Of a stretch of DNA of 64,000 nucleotides, positions 51,789 to 61,154 are shown piece after piece. Source of the DNA: Bremia lactucae (Eukaryota; Oomycota; Peronosporomycetes; Peronosporales; Peronosporaceae); the NCBI RefSeq assembly GCF_004359215.1, contig NC_090613.1:2538356-2602355 (forward strand). Reading direction: 5' to 3'. Each line of letters begins with the position of its first letter. The first letter of the stretch is position 1. Made by a program: the position numbers and the translations under genes. The notes below the pieces were generated by a model. It ran no database searches and was not told the origin of the DNA. It saw nothing but the letters and a program-made list of their open reading frames with translations.

Positions 51789-52470
51789 ATGCGAATTTCA
51801 AGAAGTGTATATTCCCGGCGACGAAATACCACGGAAAACAGGGATCCAGAAACGATCAATGCGGTCACCAATTGGCCTGTGTCAGTCGACCAAAAGGGAC
51901 TTAGAAAGTTCCTCGGTTTAGCGGCAAACCTGCACAAGTACTCACGCAGTTTTACCGAAATGAAAGTACATCTTTCTTCTTTGTTGAAAATTGTAAAGTG
52001 GTCATAGAACGCCGATTGTCAGCGTTCCTTCGAGGGTAATCAAGCAAAGCTTGATGCAATCGCCAATCCTGGCGATTGCTGACCAATACCGACCTTTTCA
52101 TGTAGTCTGTGAAGCCAGCGATTTCGCAATCGGATGTGCGTCAATGCAATATGACACAGACGGCGCAGAGCGCGTCGTCTGATATCAATTGCGTCAGCTT
52201 TAATCAGCTATACGCAACTATCCAGTGCATGACAAGGAACTCCTTGCCATAAAATATGCACTGGCTAAGTTTAGGGCTATCTCTTGGGAGAGACCGTTCA
52301 TTGCTTATACGGACCATGCGTCTTTACGCACGGCCGCAATAGTCCGCATCTCGCGGAGTATGACTTCTTCGTGGAGTATAAATCAGGACGACTTAACGTC
52401 GTCGCTGATATATTTTTTGCGCCAACCCGATTTTGCGCCGGCTAGGCAAGTCAACAGTTAGCATAAAGCC
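51789..52470 (+). pseudogene. D2 element: RT thumb and RNase H
   Basis: Frame 51789-52007 gives ETINAVTNWPVSVDQKGLRK and FLGLAANLHKYSRSFTEMKV. At 52060-52160, ILAIADQYRPFHVVCEASDF is legible across frames. Frame 52225-52461 gives HDKELLAIKYALAKFRAISW and ERPFIAYTDHASLRTAA. RNase H E and D positions are present; the frame shifts after the last block. Confidence 0.7.
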
Positions 52471-53420
52471 ACTGTTGCAACAATAAGTGATCCGTCGTCA
52501 ACATAACTTGACGACGTTGGAAGAACTTATCAAGAAGATAAGGCTCTTAAAGGGTTGATAGATTACCTTAGAAATCCATCCCAACAATCTTAAAAGGATC
52601 GTCGAAATTGTATAGATCCTCGAAAGATCATACACTACACGCAATGGTTAACTTTATTACAAAGCCATTGCTGGCGACACACCTCGTGTCGTCATCCTCA
52701 CCCATATTCATTTGCCACGATGCATCAATAAGTGGTCATCGTGGACGTGAGAAGACCAATATCACGATAAGTCGCGACTTCTACTGGCCGCGCCAGTATG
52801 AGTTCGTCCGCAAGTACATACGTGCTTGCGGAGTTTGTCAACGGGCGAAGCCCAGTTCTTTATCCCGTGCTACGGGTGAAGCCCAGTTCTTCATCCCGTG
52901 CTACGGGTGAAGCCAAGTGCTTCATCCCGTTCTCCAACTTCACATGCACGTATGTACCTGCGGACGAACTCATAATGGCGTGGCCAGTGGAAGTCACGAC
53001 TTATCGTGATCACGTACACGATGACGATTTATTGTTGCACCATTTTCATGGACTTTTTTTTCGGATTTCCAGACGACGAACATAAGAACAATGGTATTTT
53101 TGTTTTGGTTGATCGTTTAAGCAAGATGGTACATCTTGCTGCAATACCGGAGTCGATCACCGCCAAAGGTAGTGCTCGTGTCGTTGTTGACATGATATTT
53201 CGACTCCATGGGTGGTCTCAGATCGAGACCCTAGATTCAAGGCGGAATAGCCAAATGGGATTTGGCAAACTGTGTTCAAATAATTTAGAATACAGTTGAG
53301 AATATCATCTTGATCATCCTGAAACTAATGGTCAGACGGAGCGAGCAAACCGCATACTCGATGAGATATTTCGCGAGTACGTTCACTCTTTTACGAGTAC
53401 AAGTCACGAGTAACATTATC
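52471..53420 (+). pseudogene. D2 element: integrase
   Basis: Frame 52608-52910 carries the complete zinc domain: HDASISGHRGREKTNITISR, DFYWPRQYEFVRKYIRACGV and CQRAKP (H-H-C-C). A 31-bp triplication follows. Then [50 protein letters not shown], an out-of-frame SDRDPRFKAE (53217-53246) and [20 protein letters not shown] (about 53328). D, D and E can all be located, but two frame breaks intervene. The integrase C-terminal domain is missing between about 53420 and the chromodomain. Confidence 0.72.
52843..52935 (+). repeat. 31-bp tandem repeat, three copies, in D2 integrase
   Basis: The unit GGGTGAAGCCCAGTTCTTCA plus TCCCGTGCTAC occurs at 52843, 52874 and 52905 with small changes (C/T at position 4 and a G/C variant in the third). 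D1 has a single unit at the corresponding place. Because 31 is not a multiple of three, the expansion itself breaks the integrase frame after the zinc domain. Confidence 0.85.
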
Positions 53421-53559
53421 CGCCGTCACCGCTAAATCGTGGCGACAAGATCGATCGTGATCAAAATTATTCTTCATATAATAAGGATTTGATCCAAATC
53501 ACGATGTTAATTCGGGTTCGTCATCGTCAAACGAGGCGAACCCGTTTTTTCCTCCACCT

Positions 53560-53826
53560 CCACATCCATTAAGGAATTCGAGTGGTGACAAGCGTTTTCC
53601 TGTTGAAAGCTTCTTGAACCATCGCGAGGTAAAGGGGGTTCGAATTAATCGCCTCGTTCGTTGGCGAGGGTATTCACCCTCGCAAGATAGGTGGGAACGT
53701 CGTTCCGAACTGATGTTGGACGTTCCGGGTCACGTCTTGCAGTACGACGAGACCCATCCTCCTCGACAGAAGGTTCTTCGGAGAACGAGCGCTTCCCGCG
53801 CTCGTAAAAGGTCTGGAGGTTCTTAA
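53560..53826 (+). pseudogene. D2 element: Pol chromodomain, antisense to aORF2
   Basis: Frame 53614-53826: MNHREVKGVRINRLVRWRGY, SPSQDRWERRSELMLDVPGH and VLQYDETHPPRQKVLRRTSA, ending at TAA 53826. VRWRGYxxxxDxWE and the DVPGxVxxYDExHP tail define the domain. It terminates Pol. The same DNA is read on the minus strand as aORF2 (53965-53645). Confidence 0.72.
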
Positions 53827-54869
53827 TCCCTTGACGCAAGAGATGAGCGTCCATAAATGAGAATCTTTGCGGGAATATGCTTTCGTAGGCACCCTTTAAA
53901 TAGTATGGGCAGGAGTCCCCCCACGAGAGGCACGAATTGCCGGTCTCTCTAGACAAACGGTGCAACTTGTAGCGTGCACCGACTACAGTCGTTTCTCGAA
54001 CCGTTCAAGGAAAGCATCTAGCTTGTCAAGCCAGACCTCACGGCCTATGTTTTGCACATTCTGTACAAATGCTGTCCAAGCTTGAACAAAGTTTTCATAT
54101 GCTTTGCCCGTTAAGTAGAGTATTACCAATGCCAGATAAAGGCATCGATGAAAAATTTCATCTCATCCTCACCGGGCTTGTGAAGCCTCGATGAGTCGAA
54201 AAACGGAATATGATATCGATCGTTGGTCATACCAGATCAACGAATTAGGTAATCCTTAGAGGGCAACCAAGGCCTCTTTTCAGGAGCGTGTCGCAAGCTA
54301 ATGCGGTCCCCCTCCTGTTCACTCAAGTTAACGTAAACGCTAACATGGCTCTCGGAGCGATCCTTTAAATCACTCCTTTCCTGGCGATGCAAATTGTCAC
54401 CACTAGCAGCATTCTTCCAATCGCGATCACTTAGTTCCTGGTGACGCATACTAACGTCACCAGATTGATCATCACCCACGAACTCATCATAAGATAACTA
54501 CCACCAAAAGGTCCGACGAGTCGAACAACCTCGTCATCACCTCTCGTGTTGTCACGTTAGAACCCAAAGGTTTAACGGACTCGGCCCCGGGTGATCCGGC
54601 GGCCTTTCCAGTAGACACAGAGTCAGCGATGCCGGTGACTTGGACCAGTCACCTACAATTGGTGTAGCAGGTGACTTGTGACCGTCACCTGCAATGTCAT
54701 CAACAGATGACATGTTCGAGTAACCTTCAGGAGTAGGTGGTGACGTTTTCCCCGCAGTAGACGCATTAGCGTCTACTGAAACATTTGCATTATTGACAGC
54801 TGCACTGATCCGTGCAGCTGCCAGCTTTGTGGCCTCACGGGCCACGCGCACAGACTTATTAGTCGTCAT
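53645..54869 (-). pseudogene. aORF2 of D2: antisense ORF between pol and 3' LTR
   Basis: Minus strand from ATG 54869: MTTNKSVRVAREATKLAAAR, VSVDANASTAGKTSPPTPEG and GDGHKSPATPIVGDWSKSPA (to 54552). Then SGDVSMRHQELSDRDWKNAA, HLHRQERSDLKDRSESHVSV-type blocks and PEKRPWLPSKDYLIR (54479-54237). Then decayed NDRYHIPFFDSSRLHKPGED (about 54210), and MHRLSRETGNSCLSWGDSCP with GKRSFSEEPSVEEDGSRRTA (53965-53645). Same order as D1 and D4. Breaks occur at several points. Function unknown; rich in Ser/Asp and mostly hydrophilic. Confidence 0.6.
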
Positions 54870-54998
54870 CTTGATTTTGATTAAAACGAATTAATGAAAC
54901 TAAAAACGGTATTTTGATTTGAACCAATAATACGAACATTACAGGGAATGACATAATAGTATTTCCTGTCACACTACTCAGGCACTATAGTGACTGTT

Positions 54999-55052
54999 GG
55001 AAAGAGGGTGATGTAACGGGGTGCCCCGTTACATTGATGCAATAAGACATTA
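54999..55052 (+). repeat. Polypurine tract and remnant of D2 3' LTR-D
   Basis: GGAAAGAGGGTGA is followed at 55012 by TGTAACGGGGTGCCCCGTTA (LTR-D start), then by TTGATGCAATAAGACATTAG, which in full LTR-D lies about 150 bases further in. The LTR is thus reduced to two pieces of about 20 bases. It closes D2 on the right. Confidence 0.6.
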
Positions 55053-55118
55053 GCAGTATTGCCTTACGTACACTTTGTGTACGTAAGGGGACTGTGTAAC
55101 ATAAGGGCAACTTTAGCC
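55053..55118 (-). repeat. LTR-C end fragment
   Basis: CTTACGTACACTTTGTGTAC with GGGGACTGTGTAACATAAGG and GCAACTTTAGCCC is the terminal 60 bases of LTR-C in minus orientation, lacking the final GTTACA. It sits directly against the D2 LTR remnant. The AT-rich stretch 55119-55480 after it has no recognisable coding content, although a 130-codon plus frame crosses it. Confidence 0.6.
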
Positions 55119-55488
55119 CTAAATGAAAATAAAATCATGTTAAGTTTAAAAAATAAAAATAGTTTAAATTTTAAAATAAACGATGTTTCAATTTTTTCGA
55201 ATAAAAAACAGAATTTTTATAATTTGAAGACGTACCGCCGATTGATGTATCAATTCATGCAAATGCTAAAAATAATAATGAACACGGTTTTGTCTACAGG
55301 ATTCCAGTTCACGAACGCTTCTTTGCGGGAGGCAAGACCCTTGTCAAACATTTGCAAAAATAACCATCGTGTCCACTTAAAATATGATGGAAGGCACGTC
55401 GTGATTTCGCGATGGGTTGCACTACTTCTTGAGAGTGTCATGCTGTGCTAACGATCATGCTACCTGATTCTTAACACAGCTAATAAAA

Positions 55489-55897
55489 AAGCAGAGGTAA
55501 CTGGTCGACTCGGGCGCGACGCAGCACATGACTTTCTCGAAAGAGATTATGAAAATTAAGGCTATTTCTCCGGTGGACGTTCATTTTCTCCGGTGGACGT
55601 TCATCTAGTGAGATCATGCAAAGCTTCAGGGGCATTTCTGCGGTTAATGTTCATCTCGCAGATAGAACTCTCATTAATCTAGGATGAATAATTAAAGCTT
55701 TGAATAAATTGCCTTTAATTATTTTTACCCTTTTTCTTAAACGTAATTTTTTAACAGAGATTAAAAAAATAGTATCCCCAATTTGTCCACACATAGTGAT
55801 GTGGCGAATAACGGTCGAGGCAAATCAATTTTGTTCGCTTGCGTCATACGCTTCATTTGAGCTGCTTCACTTTGATATCTGCGGCCCGATGGAGCAA

Positions 55898-55900
<3 letters not shown>
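55489..55900 (+). pseudogene. Ty1/copia relic: protease and integrase start
   Basis: LVDSGATQHMTFSKEIMKIK (about 55500-55565) is the copia-type protease motif (DSGAxxHMT). FELLHFDICGPMEQ (about 55857-55898) is the LExxHxDxxGPM block at the start of copia integrase. Between them several hundred expected bases are missing, and a 20-bp segment (TTCTCCGGTGGACGTTCAT) is tandemly duplicated at 55568-55607. Distinct from the relic at 3020-4872. Confidence 0.65.
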
Positions 55901-56118
<218 letters not shown>

Positions 56119-56444
56119 CTTACAGCACAAGACTATCCAACTTTACTATCAAATCTTTTTTTCAATAAGCTTGTCTAGCACAAGCGATTTGTATCTTCGT
56201 CGCACGACTCTGAGTCACATTTCATAAGCGGACGTTTGCTAAACCCACACCAATACACGATAAGAATACTGAGTAAAAACACGATTTGCGCACGCATATT
56301 ACCTCATCGGATCTGTGTTAGCCCTAGCGTAGGTGCGCATCTGAAAGCGCACGTACAATTCATGCATCTTGCTTTTCATCACTAAAAACAACATAGATAC
56401 GTTCTGAGCTCAACAGGCTGCAGAGACACCAACAAAGTGATTCA
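56119..56444. other. No recognisable gene
   Basis: It lies immediately upstream (minus sense) of the kinase fragment and might hold earlier exons or introns; a short YVVF block near 56390 is weakly kinase-like. There are no long frames and no repeat words from families A-D. Confidence 0.3.
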
Positions 56445-57110
56445 ATGCCGATGGGAATTTATATAGGCAAAATTAGTATAGAATTTAAACAGGCAAAATT
56501 AGTATCCCATGGCATTTCCGAGAGATTTACTATCTCCTCGGCAGATTTAAAGACTTGCCGAAGCACCTCAACTGAGGATGCCTCCGCAATTTCGTCCAAA
56601 ATCCACACTATAGACTCCCACACCCAAGGGTACGGCAGACTTGCCAGTGGCGCAGCAGCATGCGCCGAGGGCTTAACAAGGAGAGCGTAAAATAACTCGT
56701 TCGAACCCCCTTTGCCTCACGGTAGTTCAAGAAAATTCGCAAGCAGTGTACCTGCGGCTGAACTCATACCGGCGTGGCCAGTATTTGTCGCGAGCTATCG
56801 TGAAATAATTCTTCTATCGTCCATTCAAGACAATGATGAGGCATGTAAGAGCGACAGATTTTGCTTCAAATCTTTGAAATCTAAACTCTAATTATCGCAT
56901 TGTCTAGCTCTCTATAAGCTACGCTTCTATATTGCCATGTAGCTCTCGACCACTGCTGATGATTCTGTCGAATGAAATCCGTCATGTGCGAAGACATCAT
57001 CTCTGTTGTCTCAGAGTGAGCTTACTCGACGCTCATGGCGGACGGTAAGGCGTCCTCTTCACATGCGATCTGCAAAACAAAGATTCGCGCCATAAGTACA
57101 CGATGAATCT
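56445..57110. repeat. Mosaic of short C- and D-family fragments
   Basis: 56520-56600 is C-family linker (minus; matches 17821-17880). 56693-56735 matches aORF2 (plus; 29065-29105). 56752-56815 matches the D integrase zinc domain (minus; 30718-30785). 57010-57075 matches C-family Gag (plus; AYSxLMADGKAF). The pieces are 40-110 bases long, in unrelated order and polarity. Confidence 0.55.
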
Positions 57111-57115
57111 AAACT

Positions 57116-57640
57116 TCAACCTGCGATTATGATTTGGTGTAGAGTCGCATAGGAGTCTTGTGTGGGCTCGACGTCGTACTTTATCTCCATGTCGCTCGTG
57201 TTGCTATCACTGGCCGTATCAGAGCCAGTGCATATAAACACTGAGCGAAAAGACCGACCTCTCGCTAGGAGCAGCGGATTACGCGAATCCGACGTCCTAA
57301 TCGGGCCTGCGCGATAGGGCATCAGCAACAACGTACAGTCGTTCTGGTTTATACTCCACCGTCAAAACGCGCACTCTCTCTGAGTCCCTTGTCTTCCTCG
57401 CTTGCCTTGAATTACTTGCGTACTTGCTTGGATGTCGCGCATACGTCACATAAGACGTTCTTTTAGGTGTCCTGCGTAGAGTTCGCAACTGTGCGTGTAC
57501 GCCAGTCTAACGCAATTACGCGTGCCAGTCCGTCATCGTCTGTTTGCAACAGAGTACTGCCTATGGTAAAATCAGGTGCGTCACTGACGACACAGAATGG
57601 TGTCTTAGCACCCCAGGGAGCAGCGAGCACTCACTTGAGT
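57116..57640 (-). pseudogene. RNase H fragment of a further Ty3/gypsy family
   Basis: Minus strand: FCVVSDAPDFTIGSTLLQTD followed by DDGLARVIALD (about 57610-57490), then after a damaged middle VLTVEYKPERLYVVADALSR with RPD (about 57370-57300) and a Ser/Asp-rich tail to 57116. The first D (VVSDAxDF) and the closing ADALSRRPD block are clear; the E and second D blocks are missing. Wording differs from the A-D RNase H versions, so this is probably a fifth lineage. Confidence 0.55.
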
Positions 57641-57970
57641 GACCACAAACGGAACGCGGTCGGTCGAATGAGTTTTATTTATTTAGGGTTTACTTCAAAC
57701 ATGTTAAATAATATACCATTTATTTTACTATATCTCTCATTTATATTATAAAAAGTATTAATTTGTGTACCCCATATTTATAATTATATAAAAATCATAA
57801 ACCAACTAAATATTTAACAAATTTATAAAAAAATCCAAACATATCCCAAAACACCCTTTCACTCCAATAAGCAGATTTATAAATTCCTATCATTGAATTT
57901 ATGGGTTGTAATTCGTTTAATGATATTTTAATTTTTAACCTGCTATTAAAACGTTTACTTAATAAATTAT
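57641..57970. other. AT-rich non-coding stretch
   Basis: Strongly AT-rich, with short frames only; no match to any LTR here. I see no terminal repeat. The following 57971-58213 likewise has no identifiable content. Confidence 0.4.
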
Positions 57971-58213
57971 CGACGATTTGAAAAGAGTGTGGCTAATGTG
58001 ACGATTTACCCTTTTGCAACTTTACAGCTCTGTTGTGTAATAATTGGATTGGCGTGTGTAGAATCTCGCAAAGCGATAAGAATGGACTTTTGTACGCAGC
58101 GACGATGAATATCCTCCTTCCCGACAGCAATAGAAAAATTAGCCTATAAGTGTCCTTCACTCATATCAGTTAACAGGTCTTCCTTCGGCAAGATAGTGAG
58201 CCTGACAGTAAAT

Positions 58214-58495
58214 TTAACACGCGACGAATGCCGTCATCATTGCGAAACTAGTGGGAAGATCTCGGAGATGCCCCAAGCGTCGTGAACCTATTTTTCCTCC
58301 CCCTCCACATCCAGTGACGAATTCGAATGTGAGAAGCGTTCTCTTGTTGAAAGCTTTTCTAACCATTGTGAGGCAAACGAGGTTCTGACGAATTATCTCG
58401 TTCGTTGGCGAGGATGTCCACCCTCGCAGGACAGTCAAGAACCTCGTGCCCAACTGATGCTGTACATTCCGGGCCTCGTTCGTTGTTAAAAGTTG
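58214..58495 (+). pseudogene. D3 element: Pol chromodomain, with aORF2 fragment on the minus strand
   Basis: Plus strand about 58355-58490: NHCEANEVLTNYLVRWRGCP followed by PSQDSQEPRAQLMLYIPGLV. The minus frame 58453-58214 reads MGTRFLTVLRGWTSSPTNEI and FNKRTLLTFEFVTGCGGGGK, matching the aORF2 blocks around 29010-29150. Both strands keep their open reading in the shared stretch. Chromodomain Tyr is Cys (RWRGC) and SWE is SQE here. The rest of the element is missing. Confidence 0.6.
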
Positions 58496-58622
58496 CGGAC
58501 TCGGATAGATAATTTTGATTCATATTGACTTCGTCGTGCGCGGATGGAAGTTGTCCTCTATTCGCACACGACGCGATTACGCATCATGTATGAGTCCCAC
58601 GATGCACGATGCTTTCTTAAGT

Positions 58623-58933
58623 CTAAATCAACCACGCCAATCATTAAAAGACACGATTGGCGGTGCGCAACGAGGCGCCATTGGTAGTCAGTTATTAAAT
58701 AATAAGTTTAGTAGTAGATAGAAGATCATTACGTAGGAACTAAATATATAAATACAGTTTTTCTTTTTCTCTATTCTAAAGCCTAATCCTAGACCTCAAA
58801 GCTAAAGACCCATAGCTTCATAAGAAACCTTCCCCTGTACCTTTGTGTACGTTGAGTTTCGAGGCACCTTACCTTCACTGAAACCAGTGTAAGGTTAACT
58901 AGTACTGGTCAGTACTAGTCAAAGGCGCCCCTT
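58623..58933 (+). repeat. LTR-D fragment, 3' LTR of D3
   Basis: Plus orientation. It starts within the LTR at AAATCAACCACGCCAATC and runs to the LTR end CCCCTTTACA. It includes the GATTGGCGGTGCGCAACGAG block (about 58655) and the AGTACTGGTCAGTACTAGT region (about 58903). The first part of the LTR and aORF2 were deleted between the chromodomain and here. 58934-59048 holds nothing identifiable. Confidence 0.65.
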
Positions 58934-59048
58934 TACAGTGGTTGTCGCAGCCAAAGATCCAAAATTCCCAGTCTAGCATTCGTGGCAGCGTCAACGAATT
59001 GTTGCAGCTTCTAACATTTTTTTTAGAACGTACTTCAGTCTGTTATGT

Positions 59049-59960
59049 ATGTTGTGCAAAGCGTCAAAGATGGCTACTCTAGATGCACATAACTGTTATG
59101 ACATCTATAGTTTGTGGAAGGCTCAGGGGAAATTGCTTGGTCTTGTTTCCCCGATCTCGGTCGTGTTGCATTCAAATGAATCAACTGACAAATACGAAGC
59201 GGAATTCAGCCACATTTCAATGTGGCGAAACTCGGTCGCAAAGAATTAACTTCGCTCGCTTGCGTGTGAAACAAATCATGGGCGGTACTTTACCCCCTGT
59301 ACCTACTCATCTCGCCGCTCTTGCTAGTTTATACGGAACTAGCGGGGCGAAAGCTGGTGCTCCGTCTCATAAGCCCGGTACGTCGACGCGCAGCGCGTCG
59401 ACCGGTTCCCAAGACTAAAAACGCTTTGGTCATCCTCTCCACTGGACGAGGATTTGATGTTTCTGCTGCATGGAGCGGTGGGCAACCAACCTTTCAACAA
59501 GGAAGCGTTGGTTCCCAGCAGCATCCATCAGTGCAGGTGGCGCCCGATAGGGGGCGATTTCAATCACCTTCTCGCGACAGCCTATCCCGCATCTGTTCAG
59601 TCGCAGGCGCTACGCGCTGCTGAACGACGGATACGGGATATCGAAAGTTATATCTCTCGGCTGACTTCGGATCTTCACGATGTCCACGCGAAGGATCGCC
59701 AGGGTTGTCAAAGGCTGAAACTTCGGCTGGACTTCTTGTAAAAGTTGATGGTAAGGGATCCGCGTTATGCGCATGATTTTTCTCGCTCTCCATGTCCGTA
59801 TCGTGGTGGAGGAGCCATTCGGCTGACAGTTTTTCACCATCCCCGTCTCCCTCACCAGATCAACGCTCAACTCACAGTCGGCGTCACCATAGGTCTCCTC
59901 AAACGGAGATGGGAATCTGTGACCTCATTTGGGTCTACATACCGTTTCAGACGACCCACG
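59049..59960 (+). pseudogene. aORF1 of C5: antisense ORF fragment
   Basis: MATLDAHNCYDIYSLWKAQG (about 59070), then INFARLRVKQIMGGTLPPVP and THLAALASLYGTSG (about 59243-59342), open to TAA 59418. Then, in further frames, ERRIRDIESYISRLTSDLHD with VHAKDRQG (about 59622-59705), VRDPRYAHD and SADSFSPSPSPSPDQRSTHS / RRHHRSPQTEMGI (about 59820-59915). Compared with C3 (47640-48506) the codon differences are largely synonymous (AAT/AAC, TTT/TTC, GGT/GGC, CGG/CGA). N-terminal part missing. Function unknown. Confidence 0.55.
59339..59540 (-). pseudogene. C5 element: Pol chromodomain remnant
   Basis: The minus strand encodes QILVQWRG, SWEPVDALRVDVPGL and YETEHQLSPR across two frames; about ten bases are lost between DVPGL and YETE compared with C3. 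It sits antisense to the aORF1 segment 59243-59418 and just beyond it. Confidence 0.5.
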
Positions 59961-60590
59961 TAAAATACGGGGTGCGTCTCCATATACGGGGAAGGGTGAG
60001 CTTATAATTTAGATCTCCAACCTCTTTTACCACCGTAAAGGGCCCAATGAAACACGGCAACAACTTCGTAGTACCTCCAGGAAGTACAAAATTGCATTTT
60101 TAGGTAGGGCAGCAGTACCAAATAGTACGTTTTCACCCAATCTAAAGCGTTCATTATTTTTGCGACCATTTTGGTCCGCATATTTTTTTGTTTATCCTGT
60201 GCGCTTGCCATCGCGTCATGGACTTTTCGTGTGATGGCTAATCGCTCATCCACAAAGCGTTGAGCCTCACTCAAGCTTTAAGCATCAAACTCGCCTATGA
60301 TACCGCCAACAGGTCGGTCATAGGACGTAGTTTTGTTGACCACTGCTAAATTGGCAGGTTCACTAGAGCAAGTTTCTGTCTTTGCGATGATACCCTCACG
60401 GGTCATCGTCATATTGACGAGACTATGTCCCTCCTTCGCACCGAGCGTTGTAAGGGGCCCTCCCTACTAAGACCCGGGCTGCGCACCAACGAGACTGGTG
60501 TCCGAGAATGGCGCAGTCCGTTTTTTATAAAACGATGTATCACCCTAATGGCGTGGACACTTTTATTTATAGCGAACTTCAGGAAAATTA
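59930..60590 (-). pseudogene. C5 element: integrase C-terminal region
   Basis: The minus strand reads HPVFYVGRLKRYVDP-type residues near 59930-59990, WALYGGKRGWRSKL and LGENVLFGTAALPKNAIL near 60010-60150, FVDERLAITRKVHDAMASAQ (about 60270-60210) and the spacer with VGGIIGEFDA near 60290-60320. At about 60540-60580 the NNSVHAS-type block ends the match. The catalytic core is missing; the left flank of D4 follows. Confidence 0.6.
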
Positions 60591-60596
60591 CAGGAA

Positions 60597-60658
60597 AGCC
60601 TTAAAACTAACCTTTGGTAGCTAAGACTACTTCGCTACCAAAGGTTAGTTCTAAGGCT
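60597..60658. repeat. Near-perfect 25-bp inverted repeat (hairpin)
   Basis: Arms 60597-60621 and 60634-60658 pair at 24 of 25 positions around a 12-base loop. The left arm begins AGCCTTAAAACTAACC and the right arm begins GCTACCAAAGGTTAG. The right arm runs into the truncated LTR-D of D4, so the hairpin marks the junction between C5 and D4. Confidence 0.85.
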
Positions 60659-61009
60659 TTTAGGATAGAGAAAATATATAACTGTATTAATATATTAAGC
60701 TCGTACGTAACGATCTTCTATGCACTACTGACTCTATTATATTTATCATAAACGATATATGGAGCCTCCTTGCGCACCGCACAATCGTGTCTTGTGACGA
60801 TTGGAGGGATTTATTTTATACTTTAATCAATCAATCAATAGAAGAAATGTCTTATTGCATCAATATTACTAGATTTAGTAATTTTGGAACTACCAAGTCA
60901 AATAATTTCTAAAGATGACTATTTGTACTTCTTTGCTTACTTCCTTTATAGTACATATATTTATTGTTACTTTTTAGGAGATATTACTTATGTCATGAGA
61001 AATCCTTTA
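60651..61009 (-). repeat. LTR-D, 3' LTR of D4 (truncated)
   Basis: It matches D1 LTR-D from CTAAGGCTTTTAGGATAGAG onward to the LTR start, here GGATTTCTCATGAC on the minus strand after TGTAAA. About 150 bases of the outer (3') end are missing at the hairpin. The tract TTGACTAAGGGGGGA is adjacent on the right as polypurine tract, so D4 pol is on the minus strand. Confidence 0.7.
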
Positions 61010-61154
61010 CATCCCCCCTTAGTCAACGGTCACTGTAGTGACTGATGTGGGGTGACAGGGAATACTATTATGTCTTTCCCTGTAATTTTGCATTATTGGT
61101 TTTAATTAAAAATTTCAACTTCCACGCATTGTTGTATTTTGTTCAGAAACCAGT

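Noticed and set aside
55059..55451. 130-codon plus frame as a host gene
   Set aside because: It spans an LTR-C fragment and an AT-rich stretch, and its composition is driven by A-runs (Lys/Asn). No domain is seen.
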